Shown here piece by piece: positions 12,301 through 23,560 of a DNA stretch of 64,000 bases. Origin of the DNA: Paratinospora sagittata (lineage: Eukaryota; Streptophyta; Magnoliopsida; Ranunculales; Menispermaceae). The stretch lies in assembly GCA_035771175.1 (NCBI GenBank), contig CM069612.1, positions 28,158,150-28,222,149 on the forward strand, read 5' to 3'. Each line of letters starts with the position of its first letter. Position 1 is the stretch's first letter. The position numbers and the translations under genes were made by a program. The notes beneath the pieces are model-generated. The model searched no databases, had not been told where the DNA came from, and worked only from the letters and a program-made list of their open reading frames with translations.

Positions 12301-13040
12301 TTCAGGTACAGAAGCAAAAGGAAAAGGAAAACTTTGAGCGTAATCAACACGTGACTAGGACGTAGCATTGCTGATGTACGTATGTTTTAGAATAAGTGGT
12401 TATATGTTTATATATTTTGATATATATATATATACTTATCACACATCTTATATATGTATTACCATCTAGAGGGGTTATTTTGGGAGAACAAGATATCAAT
12501 AGTTATTTTGGATTGTTAATATATTTGGAAATGATATATATATACTTGGACAATGGAATGTTTAATTAACTAATGACAATGATGGTATTTTGGATTATGG
12601 TATACATGGATGAAATAATTTGTAATATATCAAGTTTTGTGAAATGTCATTTTATGGGGACATGCTGCCGAAATTTTTGAAAATTTTGGGATGGATTATG
12701 AAACTATGTGAAGACTGACAGTATACTATCTACTGTATACGGGTATGTATAGTGTATAGTATACTATGTCGGTCATGACGTCAACTTATGTCAGGGGCGT
12801 TGTGACAAATGGCTTACCATGAGGCATGAGTGAATGTTGCTCGAGCAGGCTAATATGATGAGTATTGGCTCTACCCCTACTGCAGTTGTTATTTTTGCCG
12901 AGATGAGAGCTCAGCTTGCCCATATGCAAAAAGTTACTGATCAATAGAAAAATGACAAAAAATACAATGAGTACAAGGACTGGGCAAGAAGTGATGGCTA
13001 CCTAGATTGGAGAATATTTCCAAAACGATCTTTCCAATTT
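9370..13040 (+). mobile_element. Ty3/gypsy retrotransposon remnant (pol), interrupted by a solo LTR
   Basis: Plus-strand gypsy polyprotein remnant. RT reads [10 protein letters not shown], then [12 protein letters not shown], then [15 protein letters not shown] and the catalytic FIDDILIYS near 9820. It continues with FLGHVV and the connection and RNase H domains ([14 protein letters not shown], about 10260) up to [10 protein letters not shown] at 10590. Stops and frameshifts occur throughout, for example within 9400-9650, after SRDSLN at 10115 and after MVIALL near 10405. The 2.2-kb block 10619-12807 then interrupts it. Short gypsy-like sequence (AEMRAQLAHMQK) resumes after 12808 before fading near 13040. 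No gag, integrase core or LTR of its own is seen. A dead fragment. Confidence 0.85.
10619..12807 (+). mobile_element. Solo LTR (2.19 kb) inside the gypsy remnant
   Basis: The block begins TGTAACACCCCG and ends GCGTTGTGACA, so it has TG...CA termini. It is flanked by AGTGG (10614-10618) and AATGG (12808-12812), a 5-bp target duplication with one mismatch. It separates the RNase H end from later gypsy sequence. There is no primer-binding site, polypurine tract or coding sequence inside, which is what a solo LTR looks like. A block near 12260-12310 (ATTCACTGAGCTGTTG...TTTCAGGT) is shared with the solo LTRs at 16797-19589 and, inverted, 32698-35426. The motif GGTCATGACGTCA lies just before the 3' end, as in 16797-19589. 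Confidence 0.75.
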
Positions 13041-14440
13041 ACATTCCTCAGCCAGGAAAAGTCATTTCCCCAAAGGACAAGTAAATAGAAAGAAAATATG
13101 TGCTAAGGTATTTAATTCAAAATACCTAAGCCCATTCCAATGCATCAAACCATGATCATAATACAATGCACATATATAATAGGATGCATATAATTCAACA
13201 ATCCAATTTCATATAAATACAATGCTATAAATGGAGAAATAAAGTGAGGAATACTCACAATCAACCACAAGCCAATTAACCTAAGTCAAAAGCCTTCAAA
13301 TTGGCCAATCAATTAACAGTGACCTGCAATAAATCAAAATCATATCACCTTGATCAAATTCAAGGCATACAAGCCTAATTGCACAAATTCCATAAATTTT
13401 CCAAAATCCTACAATCAAGCTCTCAACCCAATTTCTCTACAAAACATCTCTAATCACATCTAATCCACACCAAATTGGATTAGAAACACTAATTACACAA
13501 TAAAACCCCAGCGGTTTCCATTTAAAACCCACATGCATGATCACACTTGATTGCACAACCAAAGCTCATCAATTCCATGGAAAGTCACCATTAAAGCATG
13601 TAAAATATACTCTAAATCATGAAAACTAAGCTTAGAATTGCTAGGTTAGGGTTTGTGATCTTGAAACCCTAACTTCACACCATAAAAACGCACACATGCC
13701 ATCAAAACACCATTCAAAAACTGGAAATCAACTCAATAAGCAAAACTAGGAAGAAAATGGGGTAGAAATCTCACCTTAAGAGCAACTTCCACAAGCCCTA
13801 GCTCCAAAATCACTAAAACCCTCAATTTTCTTCTTCTCTCTTGTTTCTCCTCTTCCTCAAGCTGAAAATGGTGAAAATGAGGAAGAAAACGAGGTGGTTT
13901 GCATATATACACATGTTGGGCCTACTTGCAAAATTTCAAAACCCTTTGTAATGGTAGTATTTCAAGTAAGGAAGAAGTGGAAAAAAAAAACGCATGCAAT
14001 TCGAAGTTATATTGACCAAGATACGCGAAAATCCTAAAACAACTCGGATTTCGCTCCACCCGGGCTGGGCCGCCCACAATGGACGCTCTAACGCCCAGTT
14101 GTTGTTTTTTTCCATCACCATCACTCCTCCTTGGGCGTCGGGGGAGCCCACAATGGATGTCAGGGCTCCCAATTTTGGGTATTTGGTGATTTTTACACTT
14201 TTTTAAGCCCTTTTCTCCCATTTCTTCACATAGTTTTGGAATGTTTCTTCTCCACTTCTCTTAGGCACTTGTTCATCACATCTACACATTTCAAAACCTA
14301 CAAGATCAATCATGAACGGAGTGTTAGACACATCTACACATGTACCTAAAGTAACCTATAAAAATACAAACCGAAATAAACTATACTGAAACTAGAACAT
14401 AAAATGACACCTAAAAAATTACTTATCACTTGCACTTGGA
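13041..14440 (-). repeat. LTR-like fragment, inverted; no gene
   Basis: This is non-coding sequence. Its composition and short blocks, such as ACTCACAATCAACCACAAGCC near 13254 and the C/T-rich leader-like stretch near 13830, resemble the reverse complement of the 5' half of the 16797-19589 LTR. Clean termini and a target duplication were not found. A more GC-rich patch at 14055-14175 contains GCCCACAATGGA twice. The assignment to a truncated LTR on the minus strand is tentative. Confidence 0.4.
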
Positions 14441-15112
14441 TTTGCATGCTTAGTTGAGAAAAACATGAAAGATTAAACAACCATTATGCAAGAAAGATGA
14501 AAAGAAGATTGATATTATGGAGAGATTAGAGGCCTAACTTCTTGTTTTGTTTGTAGACCCAGTTAAGCGCGACGATTTAAATTGGGAAACACATTACAAA
14601 ATCATAGGAGGAATCGCTCATGGAATGCTCTATCTTCATGAAGACTCTTGACATAAAATTATTCATCGAGATCTAAAAGCTAGCAACATTTTGTTAGATA
14701 CTGAGATGAATCCCAAAATTTTGGATTTTGGTATAGCCCGACTTTTTGTAATGGACCAAACTCAAGGGAATACTAGTAGAATCATGGGGACATAGTAAGT
14801 ACCAAACTAGTGAACATGTTATGTACTTGTATACCCTTTACCAAAGAAGAATGGTATTCATAGTTATTTAGTATTGTACACAATTATCTAAAGTAGACCT
14901 AAAAGATTTTCTTTGATGTTTCATGTTGAGTTGACTTTATAATTGGCAATGTCATGCAGTGGATATATGTGCCCCCCAGGATGCAGTGCACGGGCACTTC
15001 TCAGTTAAGTTAGATGTATTCAGTTTCAGTGTGTTGCTTATAGAGATTGTCATTGGTCATAAGAACAGGTCTTTCTATCGATCAAGGCAAGGAGAGGGCC
15101 TCTTAAGCCATG

Positions 15113-15348
15113 TGTACAACTTCTTGTTTTAATTAATTGTATTAGCTAACTAATTAGATTAGTTAACTCTACTAGTTAGTTTATAACAATAAGCTATCCA
15201 TTCTTTCTTGTATATAAAAACAGTTGACTGTAACGAAGGTTGAGATATGAGAATATAGCTTCGTTTGTTTTTGCAAATGTAAGCTCTGTTTTTTTCTTGT
15301 TCTTGTTGAAAGAACATTATCTCAGGTCTAGTTTTTTGCATTTGTTCA
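15113..15348 (+). repeat. 5' LTR of copia 15113-23043
   Basis: 236 bp, from TGTACAACTTC to TTTGTTCA. Contains a TATAAAAA box near 15212. Followed directly by the primer-binding site. Confidence 0.93.
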
Positions 15349-15360
15349 TGGTATCAGAGC
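15349..15360 (+). other. Primer-binding site (initiator Met tRNA)
   Basis: TGGTATCAGAGC follows the 5' LTR end directly. This is the usual plant copia primer site, complementary to the 3' end of initiator tRNA-Met. Confidence 0.9.
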
Positions 15361-15667
15361 GACAGATCTCCAGGGACGAGTCCATAATCTCTTTAAAATC
15401 GTCAATCTCAAGCTTTCGAAGATCGCCTGGTAATTGGTGCTCATATGAGGGGCCTTCGCTAGGGTTTTCGTGTTCCCAAGCAACAGATTTCTAAGGTTTT
15501 TAGTGGGTTTTCAAGTATTTCGTTGGTTTACCTCTTTGTATAATCTACTTCTTTTACTGGATCATTGGAATTGTGTTGGTGTTTGTGAATCAAGATTCGA
15601 GCAATCGATCTGGGATTGCCTTTTTTTTGTTAAGATCGAAAGATAGATCTATGTTCTTCGTGCGATA

Positions 15668-16796
15668 ATGACGGAGTGTCAAGAAACTCAATGTCGAGAT
15701 CAGGCAGAAATGCAGCGGTTGAAGAAGCTAAGGCATATGAAAATGGCGATCCATTGCATCTACAAAATTTGGATAATCCAGGGATGATCTTGGTTTCCAA
15801 TCCATTAATTGGGAGTAACTATCTTTCTTGAGTAGATCAATAAAGATTGCTTTGGGAGCAAAGATGAAATTAGGTTTTGTAAATGGAAAAATCAAGATGT
15901 AGAATGAAGATGCCATTGATTTTATGCAATGGAGCAGAGTTGACTGCATGGTAACTTCATGGATTTTGAATTCGATTTCTAAAGAAATCATTGATGTCGT
16001 TCTTTACACAACATCAGTCAGAGAGTAGAAGAAGTTATGGGATGAGCCTTACATGCTTGGTACCTATTTCGTAGTGCACATGTGGTGCAGCAAAACAGGT
16101 AGTTGATATAACTTCGTTCAATTATTTAATGCAATTTCTTATGGGGTTGAACGACACATTTGAAATCAAATTCTAAGGAGTGATCCCCTACCAAGTGTGA
16201 ATAAAGCCTACTCTTTGGTTCTACAAGTTGAAAAACAAAGGGAGGTACAAGTTTCTTTTACTAATAACAGTAGCAACAGTGTTATGATGGTCAGAACACG
16301 AACCTTCAAAAAAGAGTGAACTGGTTTTTCTAAGAAAAATGGAAAAAAAATCTGTAGACATTGAGATCATTGCAATGTTAGTGGACATCTTAAGGAAACA
16401 TGTTTCAAGTTGCATGGTTACCCAGAATGGTGTAAAGAGCTCAAGGAGCATAAAGGAAAAGGAGTAAAGAAGGCAATGACAAATATGATGGATACACCTC
16501 TCAATTTGGTGAATGAGTTGGAAAGTGATAAAGGGACAGGTTTGACATTTGCTATAGCTGAATTGGTACAACAAGAAATTGCAAAAGCCATCGAAGGGAA
16601 ATTTGGGGTTGATGGGAATTGTGACAATTTTGCACACACAACTGGTTTTGCAAGTGTAACTCATATTTTTTCTTTGAATACACTTGATTTGTTTGATTCT
16701 AGTTCCTAGATAGTAGACACAGGAGCATCTAATCATATGTGCAAAAATCTTTCTCTTCTTGAAAAAACATCCTTATTACAACCCTATACCAGTACA
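15668..16796 (+). pseudogene. copia gag and protease start, degenerate
   Basis: Gag remnant reading from MTECQETQ near 15668 with numerous stops. The last part (16410-16709) is open and carries LHGYPEWCKELKE after a zinc-knuckle-like region (SGHLKETCFK) near 16380. The protease motif VDTGASNHMC lies at about 16713-16743, preceded by an in-frame TAG. Protease is then cut by the solo LTR at 16797. The gag type resembles the Ale/Retrofit group of copia, judged from the zinc-knuckle/LHGYP arrangement; this is an inference. Confidence 0.8.
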
Positions 16797-19589
16797 TGTA
16801 ATGCCATGTACCCTAGGCTGACATCATCTTGACATGTAGGATATTGAAATATACATATTTATACGTGTATGACTCGTAGAAACCCCACATATTTTGTTGG
16901 TTCGAAATTTCTTAGGCTTAGAAGCCAAATGGACTTGATTCAGTAACGTTCCAGTTACCTGTACCTTAGGAATTAAAAAGGCCAAATTGACTATGACCTT
17001 GAGATGCATGCCCCAAATAGCGATGCAGACCTCACGGTTGCTTCCGGAACGTGTTTTACAAAAAAAATCATATAAGGTAGGTCTTGCTTCGATATCGAAA
17101 TGGCCAAGAGTGAAACATCGAAAAATTTTAAATATATATATATATATATATATATGGAGAGGAAGAAATTTCTGTTACCGATTACATCAATAGCTTGATC
17201 TCCTAGATACATGATCCGATTTAGCTGAAATTTTGCTAGATTATTATTCTCTGATAGATCTTCATTTTGGACGATGAAGATCTTGATCAAAGTTGTCTAC
17301 TGTGAGGTATAAGATTTCAAACACTGTTGCTTAGATTTGTGGATTTTCTTGCTAGTTTTGATCAAACGGTTGACTTCAATTTTACCAGAAAGTTGATAAC
17401 TGATTCATAAAAATTTTGAACGGTTAAGATGTTAAATTGGTGAGTCGTTTGCAAAAAATTGATTATTTACGTGCAAGTAATTGCAGTAGGGAAACTATTT
17501 TTTTTATTTAAGTGTATTTTTTTAGTGTGGGCCCAAATCGCAACTTGGCTTCTATAAAACCATTTGAACGACTTTTTGCACATTTTTACAGTTTGAAAAG
17601 GGGCAAAAGAGTTGGAGAAGAGGAGAGGAAAGAAAACCTAGGGCTTGGAGTGTTCTTGCTCAAGAATCTCCTAAGGTATGCATGTTTTGCCATTTTTCTT
17701 CCTTAAATCTCTTTAGCTTATGCATTCAAGCTTTCTTTTGGTCCATATAATGGTATGAACCACGGATTTGAAGGGTTCTATACCTAGAGTTTGCTTGTTT
17801 GTGTTCCTTTAAGCTTGTAAATGGTGAAAATGACCTTCCTTGACCTAGAACAACATCCAAGGAGTGTTTTCCACACTCAAATCTCAGATTTGAAGGTGGT
17901 GGTGGAAGAACACATGTTGGAGTTGAACCTTGCATGTTAGATATGTGAATTTAAGTGGTGTTGGGAACCCATTAATGGTGAAGCCCCCAATGTTTAGCAA
18001 GAAATTGGTCGATTTCCTTGTATTTGACCTAAACCTAGTTTATGGACTTAGGGTTTTCCATTTGAATTGCATTTCATCTATGTTGATTAAATTAGTCAAT
18101 GTGGATGCATGATGGTTTAAAATACTGATTTTGAATGTTGGAAAACCTAGGTGTAGTGCAAATTTGGCTTATGCCATGAATTTGGGAATTTGCTCAAATT
18201 TGGGGCTTTTGGCCTAGACTAAGTCAATTGATTAAATTGACATGGGGATTAGTCTAATTGACCCAAATTATGATTGAATGCATTGTATTATGATGGTTGG
18301 ATCATGGGAATCAACCTTATGCATTCTTTTGGGTTAAATGAGTTTAATTAGATGTAAAATGGTTTAATTGAGTTATATGTTAAGCTCATAGGTGCAACCA
18401 TTTTAGAGTCTAAAATTGGCTATTGAATTGGGGTTTAATCATGGTTAATAGGCATGTAATTAGACTGATTTTAATGATGAATGAACCTATGTATATACAG
18501 GGTGTGTGATTGATCCAATTATCCCCAATTGTGCCAAATGAGGTTGAAGTGCCCAGTGTTAGTTGGATTTGGATTGGCTAAGTCTAGCCAATCAATTGTG
18601 AGTGTTTCTTTACATTTGGTTTCTATATGTGACATTGTATTATATAAAGTGTTTTGAATTGATATATATGCGTTATGCATGTTTTAATAATTCATAAAAT
18701 GAATTTGAGCATAGTCTAATAGGGTTAGCAATTGGGTGGATCTCCTAGTATGAAATTCTATGAGATTTCATTGGGCTAGATGGTGATCCCTAATTGTGGA
18801 CCTGGCAGAGGATTTTTATGGATTGTGTATGTTAGGATTTGCCTAGGCATGATACTTGTCTTGGTGGGCGGATCCTATGGTTTATACAATCCTAGAAATC
18901 CTAATAGAATACTGGTAAGGAAGTTCAATCAGGCGTTGGGTGTCGCGCACTCAAGCTCTTGATTGATTCTTACTCAGGAGGTGTTTAGGATTGCATATTA
19001 CATGTTTAGAAAATGAAATGCATTGTCTTGAATATTGACATGATGCATTATGTTTAGCATGTATATGATCTTGTATATCACCATGTTATTTAAATTGCTT
19101 TGATGAGCTTTTACCATGTTTTATCTAAATGCATGTATATTGCCACTTGTAGAAAACATTCACTGAGCTTGTTGTAGCTCACACCTCATTCTTATCATTT
19201 TAGGTTCTGATAGGAAGGAGAAGGAAAAGGCTTAACTGCGTTGAGCTTCCCGACTTTTGGTGACGTAGGTGTTTAGTATATTTCTTTGTATTTTGTTAAA
19301 TATATACTAAATAACACCTATTGTATATACTTAACACATAGAAGAGATGTATTTATGGTTAGGTATGGTTTGTATATTTTGGACTTATGAAATTTTATAT
19401 TTGTCATTTTTGGAGATGTAATTATATCATGTTGTTTTGATTATATCTTTGTTTGGATAGTGTTGTGATGTGGGATTATGTATTTATTAGGTTGTTTAAA
19501 TTAGGCTGACGGGACGCTGGGTGTATCCAGGGAGGATATACCCGGGGGTTCTGTGCTGGTCATGACGTCACTGGTCGTGGGTCGTGACA
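16797..19589 (+). mobile_element. Solo LTR (2.79 kb) inside the copia protease region
   Basis: The block has TG...CA termini (TGTAATGCCATG and GGGTCGTGACA) and a perfect target duplication GTACA at 16792-16796 and 19590-19594. Copia coding sequence continues on the right (LPDDLIKHVQHSGHV). No pol or gag sequence lies inside, which points to a solo LTR left by LTR-LTR recombination. It shares a block at 19160-19210 (ATTCACTGAGCTTGTTG...TTTTAGGT) with 10619-12807. It contains an (AT)n run at 17131-17154 and a C-rich hairpin-like GGTGTATCC...GGATATACC near 19520. Short ORFs inside have no recognisable product. Confidence 0.88.
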
Positions 19590-19594
19590 GTACA

Positions 19595-20640
19595 TCTTCC
19601 TGATGACTTAATTAAACATGTTCAACATAGTGGCCATGTTGCATTTCATCCAAAAATAGTGCTTAAAGATGCCTTACATGTTCCAACTTTCAAATTCAAC
19701 CTCTTATCTGTGCAAAAATTATCAGCCACATCCAACGTTAAGATCATTTTTTATCAAAACTATTGTGTTTAACAAGACCTGAAGATTGAAGAGTGTTTAG
19801 CAATGGGTAAAGTTGCAAGAGGTTTATACATTTTAGACAAATCTTGTTTTTCTATTACTGTTTTACCTTCCTGTAATACCTATCCATCACATAGCTCAAC
19901 ATTTCAATATAATTCGTCTACTTCCTTCATTTCTGCAACATGTAGTGAATCGTGTAATGCAAATAAATCTTCAATGGTTTATCATTTGCTTTGGCACAAA
20001 GACTTGGACATGCCTATTATGAAGCACTGAAGCATTTAGATTTTTTTTCTTATTTTTCAACTATTTCTACTGTACCATGTGATGTTTGTTCTTTGTCAAA
20101 ACAACATAGATTACCATTTTCCAAGAGTCAACTCATTTTGCTAAAATTTTTGACTTGATTCATTTAGATCTTTGGGGTCCTTATAAACAACAATCTTTAT
20201 CAAAAGCACACTATGTACTTACTATTGTTGATGACTATAGCTGACCTACTTGGACTTTTTTGCTTCAGTCCAAATACCAAACCTTCCATACTCTCAAGAA
20301 TTTTCTCATACATATACACACCCAGTTTCAAGTTCAAGTCAAGTAAGTTAGAACAAACAATGGTATAGAGTTTGTCAACAATGATTGTCACACCTTGTTT
20401 TCTCAATTAGGAATCATTCACCAAAAGACTTGTGTTTACACACCACAACAAAATGGTGTGGTTGAAAGAAAACACAAGCATCTTTTACAAGTTGTTAGAG
20501 CTCTTGTGTTTCAATCTAACCTACCAAAACAGTTTTGGGGGATTCAATTATAGTAGCCACTTATATCATCAATCGACTTCCCACTTCAGTTCTTTAGTGG
20601 CAATCTATGAACTTCTTTATCAAAAGTCTTTAGATTACAA
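19595..20640 (+). pseudogene. copia GAG-pre-integrase and integrase, degenerate
   Basis: The remainder of protease and the GAG-pre-integrase region (HPKIVLKDALHVPTFKFNLLSVQKL, about 19640-19730) are followed by an HLLWHKDLDMP segment and the integrase core (DLIHLDLWGPY near 20150, IVDDYS near 20225). QNGVVERKHKHL lies near 20450. TGA and TAA stops and frame changes are scattered through it, for example the CGA-to-TGA-like change after VDDYS and after VKV near 20340. Integrase would join element cDNA to host DNA. This copy cannot. Confidence 0.85.
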
Positions 20641-22130
20641 CACCCTTAAATGTTTTGGTTGCCTTTGTTATGCCACTAACACTCAACCTCATAAAGATAA
20701 TTTTTTTCCTCGAGCTTTTAAATGTGTTTTTGTTGGTTATAGACCTGGCCAAAAGGCTTACAAAGTTTATGATCTCAATACTCATAAAGTTTATATTACT
20801 AGAGATGTCATTTTTCAAGAATCTATTTTTCCTTATCATGACACACCATCGAATCCTTCTAATGTTTCCTTGCAAAATATTTCTTCTGATGAAGACATTG
20901 ATTCTACTACTAGTACATCTTCTACAACTCCTATTTTACCTTCTACATCTCCTCTTATTCCCTTTATTTCTAATTTTGATTCATTGCATGATAATACATT
21001 TAACCCACCTATTGATCCACCTAAAGAGGTTACACTTAGACAAAGTACTAGACTTAAGAAAAAACCAGCTTGGCCGCAAGATTTTGTTTCTAATGTAATG
21101 CATATTGTTACTATACCTATTGTTGATAACTCTCCAGGATCATCCTCTACTTCTTCACTTACCCCTCACACTTTTTCTTATTTTGTTTCTCCTAATTTCT
21201 CTGCATCATACATGGCTTTCCCTGCTAATGTGTCTATTGTGCAAAAACCAACTTCTTACAAACAAGCTAGTCTTCAAGCAGAATGGGTTGATCTCATGAA
21301 AAAAGAGTTTCATGCATTAGAAGCAAACAAGACTTGGGTGTTAACTTCACTAACCCTAGGCAAAAAGGCTATAGGTTCTAAATGGGTCTATAAAGTTAAA
21401 TTTTATTTTGATGGAAGTGTGGACAGGTTTAAGGCAAGGCTTGTAGCTAAGGGATATAATCAAGTTGAGGATGAAGACTACTTTGATAGTTTTTACCTTG
21501 TTGCTAAGTTAGTTACTGTCAGGATTTTTCTTGTTATTGCTGGAGATAAGTCATGACCTATACATCAATTAGATATTAACAATGCCTTCTTTCATGGTTA
21601 TTTGGATGAAGAAGTATATATTCTCCCTCATCAAGGCTACACTGAAGCAAATCTTGGTGATGTATGTTTGCTAAAATGTTTCCTATATGGTCTTAAACAA
21701 GCTTCTAGACAATGGAATCATGAATTCACTGTCCAACTGTGCAATTTTGGTTTTCATTAATTTGCTCATGATCACTATTTTTTTGTTAAGAGTTCTTCTA
21801 CTTCTTTTCTTGCTCTGATTGTTTATGTGGATGATGTGCTAATCACTAGTTCTAATGAAGATGATATCTTAGTTGTCAAGAAGTTTCTACATTCCCAATT
21901 TACCATTAAAGACCTTGGCTATGCGAGACACTTTCTTGGTCTTGAAATTGCTAGAGCAACAAAAGGGATATATATAAATCAAAGAAAGTATACATTAGAT
22001 ATACTTAAAGATGTTGGTTTGTTAGGTGCTACGTCTACTTCTACTCCACTCCCTAAAGGTCACAAGTTTTCTCATGATACACTTCAAGATCCTGACAAAT
22101 TTCGAAGGCTTGTTGGTCTTCTATTTTAGC
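20641..22130 (+). pseudogene. copia integrase C-terminus and reverse transcriptase
   Basis: The frame from 20432 to 21556 is open for 374 aa. It covers the integrase C-terminal part (KCFGCLCYATNTQPHKDNF, VFVGYRPGQKAYKVYDL) and the start of RT (KTWVLTSL, GSKWVYKVKF, FKARLVAKGYNQ). TGA stops it at 21554. RT resumes with QLDINNAFFHGYLDEEVY near 21570 and the catalytic YVDDVLITS near 21823. Further stops lie near 21758 and 22127. RT copies element RNA into cDNA. The catalytic YVDD is still present but the polyprotein is broken. Confidence 0.88.
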
Positions 22131-22171
22131 CCAGTTTTACACTGCCCGATATTTGCTATAGTGTTCAGCAA

Positions 22172-22774
22172 TTGAGTGAATATGTTCATTCACCATGTCA
22201 AGCACATTGGGATGCCGCTATGCATGTTCTCAGATATCTTAAAGGGTGCCCTTCAACAAGCTTATTCTACCCTTTTAAGAGCTCCTTCCAATTACAAGCT
22301 TTTTGTGATGCCGATTGGGCTTCTTGTGTTGATACTAGAAGATCTTTGACAAACTATTATGTCTTCTTAGGCCCTGCTTTAGTGTCTTGGAAGACCAAGA
22401 AGCAAGCAACTGTGTCACGATCCTCAGCTGAAGCCGAATATAGAAGCATGGCATCCACAGTTTGTGAGTTACAATGGCTTTCTTATATTTTACAAGACTT
22501 TGGTATTTCCATTACTTTACCTATTCCTCTTTGGTGTGACAATCAAGCAGCCCTTCATATTGTTGCTGATCCAGTGTTCCATGAGAGGACAAAACACTTA
22601 GAGATTGATTGGCATCTAGTCCGTGACAAGTTCAAGCAAGGTTTCATCCTTCCTCAGCATATTTCCTCCAAGTTGCAGATCACGGATACTTTTACAAAGT
22701 CTTTATTAGCTGTTGTTGTTTCTCAGTTAGTGTCCAAGTTGGGCTTGCTTGATTTTTACCAAGCTCCAACTTGA
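22172..22774 (+). pseudogene. copia RNase H domain
   Basis: This open frame of 200 aa carries AFCDADWASCVDTRRS, VSRSSAEAEYRSMA, LWCDNQAALHI and a terminal TKHLEIDWHLVRDK, the standard end of a copia polyprotein. TGA at 22772 ends it about 20 bp before the 3' LTR. It is open only because it is a late fragment; upstream stops separate it from RT. Confidence 0.9.
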
Positions 22775-22776
22775 CC

Positions 22777-22794
22777 GGGGGGGGGGGGTGGGGG
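22777..22794 (+). other. Polypurine tract
   Basis: A nearly pure G run broken by a single T lies directly before the 3' LTR, where plus-strand DNA synthesis is primed. The exact G count may be a sequencing or assembly uncertainty. Confidence 0.75.
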
Positions 22795-23043
22795 TGCACA
22801 ACTTCTTGTTTTAATTAACTGTATTAGCTAACTAATTAGATAAAGTTAACTTAGCTAGTTAGTTTATAAGAAGAAGCTATCCATTCTTTCTTGTGTATAA
22901 AAACAGTTGACTGTAGCAGAGGTTGAGATATATGAGAATATAGCTTCGTTTGTGTTACTTTATTTTTTGCAAACGTAAGCTCTATTTCTTGCTTGTTCTT
23001 GTTGAAAGAACATTATCTCAGGTCTAGTTTTTGCATTTGTTCA
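22795..23043 (+). repeat. 3' LTR of copia 15113-23043
   Basis: 249 bp, from TGCACAACTTC to TTTGTTCA. It differs from the 5' LTR by a number of substitutions and short indels, including an insert near 22955. The second base pair of the start reads TGCA versus TGTA. Confidence 0.93.
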
Positions 23044-23560
23044 CCATGTGAGTATGAATATTTATATTTTACCTTTACTTGTTATTTCATTTCCAGATAT
23101 GGATCAATATTATCACATAAAAGAAGAAGAGAAAATGTTGGAACAGGTATGATGACTAGGACAGCGACACAATTTGAAAGCTTGCATGTAGAATTTGTTT
23201 TGAATTGTACAAGCATGGAGACGGTGGAGGAAAGGAACAACTTTGGACTTGATAGATCCAACATTACAAAGTAGCTTCTCCACCAGTGAAGTCACCAGAT
23301 GCATTCACATTGGTCTATTATGTGTTCACGAAGATGCCGCAAAAAGACCCACCATGGGATCAATTGTTGTCATGATCACCAGCCATTCTGTTAGTCTTGC
23401 ACTGCCTTCAAAACCTGCATTTTATGTGAACAATATAGCGTAGTCAGGTTTGATTACAGAGGTGGATGAATCCCATTCTACTGAACCAGAACAAGCTTCA
23501 GCTAGATCAAGACTTTACTCTGAGAAGGATGTGCCAATTACCGAGGTATATCCGCAATAA

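Larger units (their letters stand above)
15113..23043 (+). mobile_element. Full-length Ty1/copia retrotransposon, degenerate, with nested solo LTR
   Basis: The element has LTRs at 15113-15348 and 22795-23043 and a perfect 5-bp target duplication CCATG (15108-15112 and 23044-23048). The primer site TGGTATCAGAGC (initiator Met tRNA) starts at 15349. The polypurine tract is a G-rich run at 22777-22794. Gene order is gag, protease, integrase, RT, RNase H, diagnostic of copia. Subtracting the 2793-bp insertion at 16797-19589 and its target duplication leaves about 5.1 kb, normal for copia. The LTRs differ at many positions and by indels, and the coding region carries many stops, so it is old and inactive. 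It sits in the CRK exon 6 splice donor. Confidence 0.95.
14557..23560 (+). pseudogene. CRK pseudogene of unit B (exons 5-7), split by a copia element
   Basis: Exon 5 (14557-14794, 238 bp, TAG acceptor before it, GTAAGT donor after it) encodes the catalytic loop ([14 protein letters not shown]) and [10 protein letters not shown], but TGA replaces the Arg codon of the DSRHKI motif near 14647. Exon 6 begins at 14960, is frame-damaged (no APE motif), and is cut at 15112 by the copia at 15113-23043. After the element the sequence resumes with TGAGTATG of the same intron. Exon 7 (about 23216-23560) encodes [23 protein letters not shown] and ends TEVYPQ, TAA. It has an in-frame TAG after VNNIA. Its acceptor reads ACAAG where the paralogue has ACAGG, which moves the AG by one base. 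Several independent lesions make it a pseudogene. Confidence 0.9.

Noticed and set aside
13922..14221. 99-aa minus-strand open frame in LTR-like sequence
   Set aside because: Lies in a non-coding LTR-like fragment, overlaps other frames on both strands, and has no recognisable domain.
16221..16736. 171-aa minus-strand open frame
   Set aside because: Antisense to the copia gag region; no family motif and no promoter or splice context.
20655..21098. 147-aa very hydrophobic open frame on the plus strand
   Set aside because: It is the +1 shadow of the copia integrase/RT linker at 20432-21556, whose T-rich codons give Leu/Ile/Phe in the shifted frame.
22777..22794. G-run read as a G-quadruplex or telomere-like tract
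   Set aside because: Its position directly before the 3' LTR identifies it as the copia polypurine tract; run length may also be a sequencing artefact.
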